Positions 1 through 6,670 of a stretch of DNA of 8,414 bases are shown in pieces. The notes under the pieces were generated by a model. The model was given only the letters and a program-made list of their open reading frames with translations. It had not been told where the DNA came from and searched no databases. The stretch covers positions 1-8,414 of the forward strand of contig JAJZGO010000064.1 of NCBI GenBank assembly GCA_021798415.1. Direction: 5' to 3'. Position 1 is the first letter of the stretch. Every line of letters begins with the position of its first letter. Source of the DNA: Thermoplasmata archaeon. Lineage in GTDB: Archaea; Thermoplasmatota; Thermoplasmata; Lutacidiplasmatales; UBA184. A program made the position numbers and the translations under genes.

Positions 1-907
1 GCTCCACGGTGGCGAAGTGGAGCGCGAGCCATTCCTGGGCGTGACCGACGGTCTGGTTCCAGGCCAGCTCCTTCCAGAAGTTCGCCTGCGTCTTCGTGTA
101 CCGGAGGCACTCTGGGAACATCCCGAGCAGGCGTTTCGAGAGGTGATCGACCGCGTCGTCCAGCCTCCGGAGGTCCACCCGGTACCCCCGCTCCTCTTTG
201 AGCGCCCACCCGGTTTCCTCGGCGGTCGGTGAGATCACCCACTCGCCGTTCCGGACGACCGAGGAGACCGTGGACGTGACGAGCCCCCACTCCGCCGCCT
301 GGGCAGCCGGGATCCGCTCGTTCAACATCAGCATCGCGCGGGCCCGCCGGTCACCGACCACGAGGGGCAGCCACTGGGTGGCGCCGCCGGCGGCCACCGA
401 ACCGACCCCGACCCCGACCTGGCCGAGGTAGACGTGGGAGGCGGCCACCGAGAGGTCGCACGCGAGGTGGAGCTCGTTGCCGCCGCCCACCGCCATCCCG
501 TTGAGCCGCGCGATCACCGGCTTGCCGCACCGCAACAGGGACTCGACGGCCTCGCGGAAGACCGCCATGTACTTCCAGTAGTCGTGCGGGCGGCGAAGGA
601 AGCGGCTCGCGTACTCCTTGACGTCACCGCCCGTGCAGAACGCGCGCGTCCCCGCGCCGGTGAGGACGAGGACCCCGACGCGGTCGTCCAGGGAGGCCAT
701 CCCCACCGCGCGAGCGATCTCGTGAAGGGTCAGCGTGCTGTACGCGTTGTACGCCTCCGGCCGGTTCAGCGTGACGGTCGCGACCCCGTCCGACGTCCGG
801 TAAAGGATCTCTCGGAACGCCTCCCCCCGAGGCTCGCCCGATCCGATCGGGTCGAACGACGGATCGGTGGACGCTGAAACAGCGCTCGAGCGCCCTCGAC
901 CCGACAC
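1..907 (-). CDS. Crotonase-superfamily acyl-CoA hydratase/hydrolase, BamA/Oah-like, 3' end cut by window
   Basis: Reverse-strand frame open from a GTG at 905-907 to the left edge (302 codons seen, no stop). Crotonase landmarks: a TVTLNRPEAYNAYS strand near residues 44-57, the CoA/oxyanion segment AFCTGGDVKEY near 89-99, and NGMAVGGGNELHLACD near 136-151, which keeps the first catalytic Glu (E145). The second catalytic Glu of classical hydratases is replaced: the segment reads LGQVGVGVGS, then AAGGATQWLP. That replacement, the insert after EWGLV, and the late LPEC/FPEC-type helix ending in EWLALHF recall 6-oxocyclohex-1-ene-1-carbonyl-CoA hydrolase (BamA/Oah) of anaerobic aromatic degradation. 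The superfamily is clear; the substrate is an inference, and another hydratase of unknown specificity is possible. GTG 907 is the first usable start before the conserved region. GAGGGGA lies 3 nt upstream, closer than a usual SD. The gene is divergent from the crotonase at 1198. Confidence 0.85.
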   Translation of the reverse strand, partial: MSGRGRSSAVSASTDPSFDPIGSGEPRGEAFREILYRTSDGVATVTLNRPEAYNAYSTLTLHEIARAVGMASLDDRVGVLVLTGAGTRAFCTGGDVKEYASRFLRRPHDYWKYMAVFREAVESLLRCGKPVIARLNGMAVGGGNELHLACDLSVAASHVYLGQVGVGVGSVAAGGATQWLPLVVGDRRARAMLMLNERIPAAQAAEWGLVTSTVSSVVRNGEWVISPTAEETGWALKEERGYRVDLRRLDDAVDHLSKRLLGMFPECLRYTKTQANFWKELAWNQTVGHAQEWLALHFATVE

Positions 908-1197
908 GGATCCCCTCGACCGGACAACCGGTGCGGACGGGATGTTCGTTCTCCCTGACCGGTAAGGGCCGACGGGGTCGGTCGTCCCGCGGCGAACGCG
1001 CCCGTTTCGGCGCCCTCCGCCGTGAGATCCCCTCGGGGCCGGCGTCGCACTCCCCTCGTAATACTGGTCGTGCCGTAGGCGTCCGACTTTCGGGCCCGCG
1101 CTCCTTCGTCCGGGGCCTCACCGGTTCGGCTGCCTTCGGTGGCGCCGCGGTCCCGCCGTCTCGGGCCCGTCCGAGCCGCCGCGAGGGCGACAATCAG
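908..1197. other. Intergenic region between divergent crotonase genes
   Basis: This 290-bp stretch separates two divergent starts. It is GC-rich and remains open in several frames, but those translations are Arg/Gly/Pro-rich and show no family features, so they look like chance GC-rich ORFs. The only AT-rich spot is CGTAATACTGG near 1057-1067, which could hold a TATA-like element for either strand. Its distance to both starts (over 130 bp) argues against a leaderless promoter, so no promoter is called. Confidence 0.4.
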
Positions 1198-2010
1198 ATG
1201 AGCCATCGGACGGTCCCGGACCCCATGCCGGTTCGTGCCCGCGTGCGCGGTCGAGTCCTCGTCGTGACCCTGGACCGGCCGGACTCCCTCAACGCGATCG
1301 ACCCCGAGTCCCATGCCCAGCTCCTCCGGGCGTGGAGGAGGCTGCGGGCGGACGATCGCCTCCGCGCCGCGGTGCTGACAGGCGCTGGCGATAAGGCGTT
1401 CTCCTCCGGCATCGACCTCAAGCGGCTCGCGGAGTTCTACTCGGAAACCCAGCCGGGGGAACGGCACGCTCGCTGGGCCAGGGAACCGGGACTCGGGGGC
1501 CTCACCCGCAACTTTGACCCGGGCAAGCCGGTCATCGCTGCCGTCAACGGCTACTGCCTCGGTCTCGGCCTCGAACTCGCTCTCGCGTGCGACGCGCGCC
1601 TCGCGAGTCCGAACGCAACGTTCGGGCTCCCCGAGGTTCGTTGGGGCATCATCCCGGGTCAGGGGGGGACCCAGCGGCTTCCCCGGACGATCCCTCGCGG
1701 CGTGGCGCTCGAGATGATCCTGACCGGCGAACCGATCTCGGCCGCCCGCGCCTACGAGGTGGGGCTCGTCAGCCGCATCGTCCCGCTCTCCCGTCTGCGG
1801 GCCGAGGCCTTCGCGGTCGCGGAGCGTCTCGCCCGGTACCCGGCCCGGGCGGTCCGTCACGCCCGGGAAGCGGTGCGCCGGGGGCTCGACCTTCCGTTGA
1901 CCGAGGGCCTCCTCCTGGAGCAGGACCTCGCGGACCCGCTTAGGGGCAGCGGGCAGAACCGGACCGCGGTCACTAGATTCCGACGACGTCGGAGTTCCGC
2001 CGGCGATTGA
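1198..2010 (+). CDS. Enoyl-CoA hydratase/isomerase (crotonase) family protein
   Basis: 270-aa protein, the usual length for a single-domain enoyl-CoA hydratase, which adds water to trans-2-enoyl-CoA in fatty-acid or amino-acid-derived acyl-CoA breakdown. Landmarks: VVTLDRPDSLNAID near residues 22-35, AFSSGIDLKRL near 67-77 (oxyanion-hole strand), VNGYCLGLGLELALACD at 116-132, and FGLPEVRWGIIPGQGGTQRLPR at 142-163. Both catalytic glutamates of the rat enzyme have counterparts (E126, E146). One oddity: the usual GGG before the first Glu reads G-L-G, so the oxyanion-hole glycine is Leu123. The hole uses a backbone NH, so activity may persist. ATG 1198 is chosen because the ORF to its left is low-complexity Arg-rich sequence; GAGGG lies 11-15 nt upstream, and a second in-frame ATG at 1225 is possible. 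Substrate is not determinable. Confidence 0.9.
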   Translation: MSHRTVPDPMPVRARVRGRVLVVTLDRPDSLNAIDPESHAQLLRAWRRLRADDRLRAAVLTGAGDKAFSSGIDLKRLAEFYSETQPGERHARWAREPGLGGLTRNFDPGKPVIAAVNGYCLGLGLELALACDARLASPNATFGLPEVRWGIIPGQGGTQRLPRTIPRGVALEMILTGEPISAARAYEVGLVSRIVPLSRLRAEAFAVAERLARYPARAVRHAREAVRRGLDLPLTEGLLLEQDLADPLRGSGQNRTAVTRFRRRRSSAGD

Positions 2011-2062
2011 CCGCCCCTCCTCTACGAGACGATCTGGAAGCAGGATTCGGGCGCGGGTGACC

Positions 2063-2824
2063 TCAGGAGTCCCCGATCTGGTGCGCGAGCATCTTGCTCT
2101 CCGCGCGACGCAGCAGCTCGGCCGTGGTCGAACGGCTCACCCCCAGGATGCGGGAAACCTCCTGCAAGTTGCTCCGCCGAGGAAACGCGTAGAAGCCGAG
2201 GCGGTACGCGGTCTCGAGCGCGGCGGTCTGCCGGGGTGTGAGGGTGCGGGCGGGGATGAAACGTCGCATCCGGAGGATCGGTAGGCGACCCCCGCCCCGA
2301 CCGGACTGAGCTCGTGCTACCGACTGGAGGGCCTCGGGGGTTTGGGGAACCACCAACGTCCACCGGTCTCGCCCATCCTTCCTGGCGGCGGGAGAGAACC
2401 GACAGGTGCCGCAGATCGCTCCCATCTCGAAGACGCGCCGGCACGGCATCGGAAGTTCGGTGACCGCCCGGATGAAACGACGTGACGGGGAGCGCGACAT
2501 GACGGTGAGCGCCCGAAGGTCGGTTCGGTGGCGAAGGTAACGCTCGGCGGCTCCGAGGTCGCCCGGGTCGCCGATCAGCTCCACCACCTGCAGGAGATCG
2601 GCCGAGTCGGAACCCATCGGACGGCAGACCTCGACCCGCGCGCGAAGCTTCCATCGCTCGGTCACGTCTCGGATCCAGTGCGGGGAGGGGCCCGCGTCGA
2701 CGTCGACCTCCACGAGCGGAATCTCGGGAAGAATGGGCAGGAACTCGCCTGCGGGGGAGCCCCGGGGCACGTCGGGTGGGGCGGATCGCGCGGACGGCGC
2801 GGTCGGCCGGTGCTTGCGCCTCAC
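2063..2824 (-). CDS. HTH_10 (bacterio-opsin activator-type) transcriptional regulator with CxxC motif
   Basis: 253-aa predicted DNA-binding regulator. The C-terminal segment (about 195-246: LTPRQTAALETAYRLGFYAF, then a second helix pair with LGVSRSTTAELLRRAE) is a clear HTH_10 domain. The N-terminal 140 residues are a probable sensor or ligand-binding module that I cannot assign. It contains Cys67, Cys128, Cys138 and Cys141, the last two as a CGTC motif, so metal or redox sensing is possible. The start is a GTG at 2822-2824. The first 25 residues are Pro/Arg-rich and poorly structured, so a later start such as the GTG at residue 38 is possible; no Shine-Dalgarno decides it. The 3' end is 52 bp from the convergent crotonase gene. 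Its upstream side faces the IS630 remnant, so the insertion may have altered its promoter. Targets unknown. Confidence 0.85.
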   Translation of the reverse strand: MRRKHRPTAPSARSAPPDVPRGSPAGEFLPILPEIPLVEVDVDAGPSPHWIRDVTERWKLRARVEVCRPMGSDSADLLQVVELIGDPGDLGAAERYLRHRTDLRALTVMSRSPSRRFIRAVTELPMPCRRVFEMGAICGTCRFSPAARKDGRDRWTLVVPQTPEALQSVARAQSGRGGGRLPILRMRRFIPARTLTPRQTAALETAYRLGFYAFPRRSNLQEVSRILGVSRSTTAELLRRAESKMLAHQIGDS

Positions 2825-2977
2825 GATTCAGCCGGTTCCCCGGTTAGGGTCGCATGGGATAAGGACTGTTGCCGGCGTGGAGCCGAGGGCGTAGGGCCTC
2901 GACGACCCCTCGTGGGGTGCTGCTGACGGAGGCGATACTATCCCATGGGACGGAGTTCCGACGGTAGGGTCCCATCC

Positions 2978-3582
2978 GAGCCGTTGTCGGATCTTCCTCA
3001 ATATCCTTAGAATCCCATCGGTACTCTGTGTCCAGATCCACGGGTGGGCTGCGCCGTTCGAGACCTTCGCGCACTCCTCAATCGCTTGAACGCGCCCAGG
3101 CACGCTGGGAAAGCTGCCTCGGGTGAGCGTTGGCTGCTGGAGATGGCCCCACCAGCCTTCGACCATGTTCATCCACGAGGAGCTTGTCGAAACGAAGCGA
3201 AAGACGAACCTCGGATGGCGGCGGAGCCACCGTTGAACCGGCTCTCCCTCGTGGACGCGCAGGTTGTCGAGCACTCCAGGGACTTGGAGCCCGGACGGAA
3301 CCCTTCGGTCCAAGGGGGGAGTCGGGGGTTGCGCCCCGGGCGCGAGGCTTCCCGCTCGATTCCCTCGGGACGGAGCAGGAGGAAGCGACGCCGCCAGACT
3401 CCCACCGTGTTCGGATGCGCCTCGAGTTCGTCCGCGATCGCTTGATTCTCCCTCCCATCGGCGGCGCGGAGGACGATCCGGGCGCGAAGGGCGAGCCGCT
3501 GCGGGGTGGAGCGGTCCCGGGACCAGGTTTCGAGCTGGGAACGCTTCTCGGGAGAGAGTCCGACCGGAGGGGCGACCCGCAT
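2978..3582 (-). pseudogene. IS630-family transposase remnant, internally deleted and frameshifted
   Basis: Two pieces of one transposase lie in different reverse frames. The N-terminal piece (3582 to about 3313) starts at ATG 3580-3582 with a GGAGGT Shine-Dalgarno just upstream. It reads MRVAPPVGLSPEKRSQLETW, then the IS630 helix-turn-helix with HPNTVGVWRRRFL, ending at PGRNPRLPP. The C-terminal piece (about 3283 to 2978) carries VLDNLRVHEGEPVQRWL, then the SWMNMVEGWWG motif holding the third acidic residue of the DDE triad, and ends near ILRKIRQRLG. IS630 transposases are usually 330-360 aa; about 200 aa remain, and the part with the first catalytic Asp is gone between the pieces. No stop follows the natural C-terminus in that frame; it runs to 2828. 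The element cannot encode an active transposase. Terminal repeats could not be fixed. Confidence 0.85.
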
Positions 3583-3802
3583 ACACCTCCATCGGCGATG
3601 AGACACTTTTACTATCACTTAATACTGTAGCACACCACTAGGAGCGCTCGCTCAAGCGGGTCTTGGGCGAATGTTAGTCGGGCCAGGAGCTGAGTCCCTA
3701 CGGAAACTCGGCCCGAAGCTTTTGTCACCAGCGCGGAAAGTGGGAATCGTGCCCTTCGCACGGTGGTAAGGCACCTCGGTGTCGAACGCGCGAGAGACTC
3801 GG

Positions 3803-4810
3803 TCAGTGTTTCTGAGAGGCGGTCGCTGCCGTGGGTGACGCGACCCCCGAGGACCGGACCGTCGTTCGACTTCGTTCGCGCTGCAAGAGGAACAGCCCCG
3901 CGGCGATCAGGATCAATCCACCGATCTCCACGCCGGTGACGATCTCGCCGAAGACGAGGAGCCCCACGAGAAGCCCGGTGGCGGGATTGACGTAGCCGAC
4001 GACGTTCGCTCGAGCCGGTCCCGAACTGTGGTGGATGTAGAAGTAGAGCGAGTAGCCCAGGATCCCCGGGAACACTACTAGGAATCCGAGGGCCGGGACG
4101 ACAGTCGCTCCGCTTCCTAGGCTCATCGGTTCTCGGGTGAGGAGCGCGAGGGTCTCCACGAGACCTCCGGCGACCGCGAACTGGACGGAGAGCGTCCACA
4201 GTCCGGGGGTGGCGTGGGAGGTGCGGCGGAGGAGCACCGAGCCGAGCGCGAACGCGATCACCGCGGCGACGACGAGCGTCGGCCCCTCGAAGCCGGACGA
4301 GGACGGCGTTCCGAGCTGGGGCAGGACGAGGATTCCCACCCCGACGAACCCCACGAGGAGCCCCGCGAGCCCCCAGCGGCCGAACCTCTCGCCGGGAAGC
4401 AGCCGATACCCGAACAGCGCGCTCGCGAGCGGAGCCGAAGCGGTCAGCACGGCGGCGAGCCCACCGGAGGTGGACTCCTCGCCGACGTAGAGCAGACCTC
4501 CGTAGAGGCCGATCATGAGGAGACCCCCGAACACGGCCGGGGAGAGGAGATCCCCGAGCCGCGGCCGCTCGGACCGAGCGACGATCGCGATCAGGACGAG
4601 AGCACCGGCGGTCAGCACGTACCGGACCGCGGCGAATAGGAGCGGGGGAGCCCCCGCCACGATCCCCGCGCGAATGACGGGAAAGGCCGTGCCCCAGAGG
4701 ACGCCGAGCAGGATCACGAGGGCGAGGTCCGACCGGCCCCGCTCGCCCGGTCCCGTGCGGTCCGGCGAGCTCGAGGGGACGGCGACTCCGGTCCGAACGT
4801 TCGTGCTCAC
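3803..4810 (-). CDS. EamA-family (drug/metabolite transporter superfamily) permease
   Basis: 335-aa integral membrane protein with about ten hydrophobic helices in two EamA repeats (residues about 30-163 and 178-309). Family marks include LGVLWGTAFPVIRAG in the first helix, the R63-Y64 helix start, and in the second repeat the segment with PATGLLVGLLVFGEIVTG followed by a final helix ending in an Arg-rich cytoplasmic tail. EamA proteins export or import small metabolites; the substrate cannot be read from sequence. The GTG start (4808-4810) overlaps the TGA stop of the methyltransferase fusion (4807-4809) as GTGA, with GGTGAGGTG about 8 nt upstream, so the two are translationally coupled in one operon. 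Whether the transporter has a role in alkylation stress is only suggested by this coupling. Confidence 0.92.
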   Translation of the reverse strand: MSTNVRTGVAVPSSSPDRTGPGERGRSDLALVILLGVLWGTAFPVIRAGIVAGAPPLLFAAVRYVLTAGALVLIAIVARSERPRLGDLLSPAVFGGLLMIGLYGGLLYVGEESTSGGLAAVLTASAPLASALFGYRLLPGERFGRWGLAGLLVGFVGVGILVLPQLGTPSSSGFEGPTLVVAAVIAFALGSVLLRRTSHATPGLWTLSVQFAVAGGLVETLALLTREPMSLGSGATVVPALGFLVVFPGILGYSLYFYIHHSSGPARANVVGYVNPATGLLVGLLVFGEIVTGVEIGGLILIAAGLFLLQRERSRTTVRSSGVASPTAATASQKH

Positions 4811-6084
4811 GACCGCACCTCACCCTGACTCTTCAGGGTCGGACCCTTGCGGACCCGACGGCTTACCGGGTCGGAGCGTGCGCTGGCGCCGTCGCTCGGA
4901 TCGACCGGGACAGCGTTCTGGGCTGTGGACCGCCCCAACTCCGTATCGATGGCCCCTTCCCGGGCCAACAGCTGTCGCTTGGTGTCGGAGCCCCCGGTGG
5001 CCGAGTAGTTCCCGATCCCTCCCCGGAAGGGGACGACGCGGTGGCAAGGGATCACCACGATCGCAGGGTTGTGCGCGCACGCATTCCCTACCGCCCGCGA
5101 GGCCCGGGGATGGCCGATGCGACGAGCGATGTCGCTGTAGGATCGCGTTTCTCCCTGTGGGATCCGACGCACTTCTTCCAGGACCCGCCGTTCGAACGGA
5201 GAGACCTGGAGGTCCACCGGGATGTCGCTCAGGTCTCCTCGGCCGGTTCGGATGTGTTGGAGAATCCGTCGCAGATGCGGATGGTCCCGACGGGCGTCGG
5301 ACGGCGCCGAACGCAGGAACCGCACGTTCGCCACCTGCTCGCCGCGCAATGCGAGGTCGACGTAGAGGTGAAGCTCCGCGGAGAATCCGGCAAAGTGCTC
5401 GGTGGGTTGCTGCGTCATCAGCTCCTCCTCCGACGAGAGCTCGATCAGGGGGGCCGCACGGGTGACGATCGACGACTCTGCCGCTCGGAGATGCTCCTCG
5501 GCCGTGCTCCGGCCGATCGAAAGCCGCCGTGCGACGTCCCGGACGGTCGCTCGACGAGGGACACGGTAGTAGCCGGCGCGGACGGCCTCGAGCAGCACTC
5601 GGGACTGCTGCGGGGTGAGCTCGGGCCGGCCCGGAGCGAGTCGTTCCACCTCTTCCCGCAGGCGAGGCGGCGTCAGCCTTCGGCGAGACACCAGGCGCGC
5701 GTGAGACCCTTCCCTCCAGACGATCTTCGAGGTCGGACCGTGCGGGATCAAGAAGCGGAAGCGCGTGGTCCCGTCCCGCACCGTCATCGGGGGGAGGATG
5801 AACCCTCCGGAGGAGGCGACCTTCCGAAGGAACGCGACCTCGGAGGGACACGGAGGATAGGTGTAGGCGACGAACGGGTCCGGTTCCCGGTCGACCCACA
5901 GGACCGAAAGGCTCGGGTCGGACGCCTTCGTGAACCGATCGAGCGATGCGACGGGACCTGAGCATCGGACCATCCATCGGAATCCCAAGGGTCGGACGTC
6001 GAACATCACGTCCGGGTGATCTCGGGAGAGCGCGGTCGTGTCCGAAGGGACGACGACCTCCCACTCCTCGAGGGACGATTCCAT
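4807..6084 (-). CDS. HTH_10 regulator fused to O6-methylguanine-DNA methyltransferase (Ada-like architecture)
   Basis: 425-aa fusion. Residues 1-150 are an unassigned N-terminal module containing Cys41 and Cys79. Residues 154-207 (PELTPQQSRVLLEAVRAGYY, then RRATVRDVARRLSIGRSTAEEHLR) form an HTH_10 DNA-binding domain. Residues about 230-380 are an MGMT/Ogt domain, which repairs O6-alkylguanine by irreversible transfer of the alkyl group to a cysteine. MGMT landmarks: FERRVLEEVRRIPQGETRSYSDIA (written here as two parts around residue 310) with the DNA-contact Tyr316, the Arg finger R330 in SRAVGNACAHNP, Asn339, and the active site IPCHRVV with Cys347. A 45-residue polar tail follows. Bacterial Ada pairs an AraC HTH with MGMT; here the HTH is archaeal. 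ATG 6084 has a TATA-like box about 25 bp upstream. An internal ATG (residue 223) with strong SD could make MGMT alone (4807-5418). The downstream EamA gene overlaps by the GTGA motif. Confidence 0.9.
   Translation of the reverse strand: MESSLEEWEVVVPSDTTALSRDHPDVMFDVRPLGFRWMVRCSGPVASLDRFTKASDPSLSVLWVDREPDPFVAYTYPPCPSEVAFLRKVASSGGFILPPMTVRDGTTRFRFLIPHGPTSKIVWREGSHARLVSRRRLTPPRLREEVERLAPGRPELTPQQSRVLLEAVRAGYYRVPRRATVRDVARRLSIGRSTAEEHLRAAESSIVTRAAPLIELSSEEELMTQQPTEHFAGFSAELHLYVDLALRGEQVANVRFLRSAPSDARRDHPHLRRILQHIRTGRGDLSDIPVDLQVSPFERRVLEEVRRIPQGETRSYSDIARRIGHPRASRAVGNACAHNPAIVVIPCHRVVPFRGGIGNYSATGGSDTKRQLLAREGAIDTELGRSTAQNAVPVDPSDGASARSDPVSRRVRKGPTLKSQGEVRS
5422..5431 (-). promoter_or_regulatory. 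Internal Shine-Dalgarno before in-frame ATG of the methyltransferase part
   Basis: The reverse strand reads GGAGGAGGAGCTGATG, with the ATG at 5416-5418 (codon 223 of the fusion). This is the strongest ribosome-binding sequence in the window and sits at a workable spacing. Translation from it would give MTQQPTEHFAG and a 203-aa stand-alone methyltransferase of ordinary size. It is visible sequence; use of the site is inferred. The purine run also encodes Glu-Glu-Glu, so coding constraint alone could explain it. Confidence 0.55.
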
Positions 6085-6104
6085 GGGCGGCTCAGGCGCG
6101 GACC

Positions 6105-6114
6105 ATAGATTAGG
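6105..6114 (-). promoter_or_regulatory. Putative TATA box for the HTH_10-methyltransferase fusion
   Basis: The reverse strand reads CCTAATCTAT, centred about 25 bp before ATG 6084, in an otherwise GC-rich stretch. That distance fits an archaeal TATA box driving a leaderless transcript that starts at or next to the ATG. No Shine-Dalgarno is present before this ATG, which agrees. The match to a consensus TATA is moderate. Confidence 0.45.
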
Positions 6115-6120
6115 CTAAAC

Positions 6121-6134
6121 CCGACACGTGTCGG
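6121..6134. promoter_or_regulatory. Perfect 14-bp palindrome, candidate operator
   Basis: CCGACACGTGTCGG is its own reverse complement. It lies directly upstream of the TATA-like box of the fusion gene, 37-50 bp before its ATG, where archaeal activators and repressors commonly bind. Autoregulation by the HTH_10 domain is a natural guess but not shown. A second inverted repeat, ACCGTG-TCC-CACGGT, follows at 6139-6153. Confidence 0.5.
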
Positions 6135-6337
6135 CTATACCGTGTCCCACGGTGGGTCCCAAGAGCCGATCCGAGGGACGGGAGTCCGTTGGGCGGGTCC
6201 TTCCCCTCTCACGGGGGCGAGTGCGGGACTTGGCGCTCATGCTTGCCCACCGGCCGTGTGGCGCCCTTCGTGGGCTCCGAGATTCAGAGGAGGTGGGGCG
6301 GCCTATCTCTTCGTACCAGAAGGCACTTCCCATCGGG

Positions 6338-6347
6338 CTAAAATAAG
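6338..6347 (+). promoter_or_regulatory. TATA box for the small membrane protein gene at 6368
   Basis: CTAAAATAAG stands out in GC-rich surroundings and is centred 25 bp before ATG 6368. This is the spacing of an archaeal TATA box for a leaderless mRNA, and no Shine-Dalgarno precedes the ATG. It is the best promoter match in the window. Confidence 0.6.
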
Positions 6348-6367
6348 CGTTCTGCCGCACTAAATCC

Positions 6368-6670
6368 ATGGGGCAAGCGACGGGGTCTCCGAGATCCCTC
6401 CGCCCCGGACGGCTTGGATCTTGGATTGGGGCAGTGCTCCTCGGAGCAGGAGTTCTCCTGTTGGCGGTATCCTCAATCTCCTTGCTGGGTCAGACTTTGC
6501 TTTGCAATTCAACGCAATCTTCCGGAATGGTCCCAGTTGAAAGTGACTGTTCGGCTTTGTGGACCCTCGCCCTCGTTGGCGGCATCATTGCAACTCTGGC
6601 CGGGGCTGTACTTGTTGGCCGGGCGGTCGTCAGCTATTCTGAGATACGCGCCCCAGAGACTGACGGCTGA
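6368..6670 (+). CDS. Small membrane protein with two transmembrane helices, function unknown
   Basis: 100-aa protein that I do not recognise as a family. It has a basic N-terminus, a first hydrophobic helix (about residues 18-41, SWIGAVLLGAGVLLLAVSSI), a 20-residue loop with Cys46 and Cys61 (LLCNST and SDCSALW), a second helix (about 63-88), and a short acidic C-terminus. The positive-inside rule places both termini in the cytoplasm and the Cys pair outside, where a disulfide could form. ATG 6368 is supported by a TATA box at the right distance for leaderless transcription. Base composition is lower in GC than the metabolic genes to the left. The same plan (two helices, Cys pair in the loop) recurs in the gene at 7234-7548. 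Confidence 0.7.
   Translation: MGQATGSPRSLRPGRLGSWIGAVLLGAGVLLLAVSSISLLGQTLLCNSTQSSGMVPVESDCSALWTLALVGGIIATLAGAVLVGRAVVSYSEIRAPETDG

Noticed and set aside
931..1197. Upstream extension of the plus-strand crotonase to 931
   Set aside because: The added 89 residues are Arg/Ser/Gly-rich without conserved features. Enoyl-CoA hydratases start just before the first strand, matching ATG 1198.
624..1860. Long reverse ORFs (624-1193 and 766-1860) opposite the crotonase genes
   Set aside because: They are Arg/Gly/Pro-rich mirror translations of GC-rich coding DNA. The other frames give clear crotonases, and these show no domain pattern.
2918..3640. Terminal inverted repeats of the IS630 remnant (near 2921-2942 and 3611-3632)
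   Set aside because: Only scattered agreement (TGCT, then GATA.TA) could be found, too weak to fix the ends or the TA target duplication.
3683..3719. Bulged stem (CGGGCC...GAGT pairing with ACTCGGCCCG) as a structured RNA
   Set aside because: It needs a 7-nt bulge and has no match to a known RNA that I can recall. GC-rich DNA makes such folds by chance.
3748..3762. Hairpin CGTGC-CCTTC-GCACG after the EamA gene as a terminator
   Set aside because: The stem is only 5 bp with no T-run on the transcribed strand; archaeal termination relies on T-rich stretches, so it is not called.
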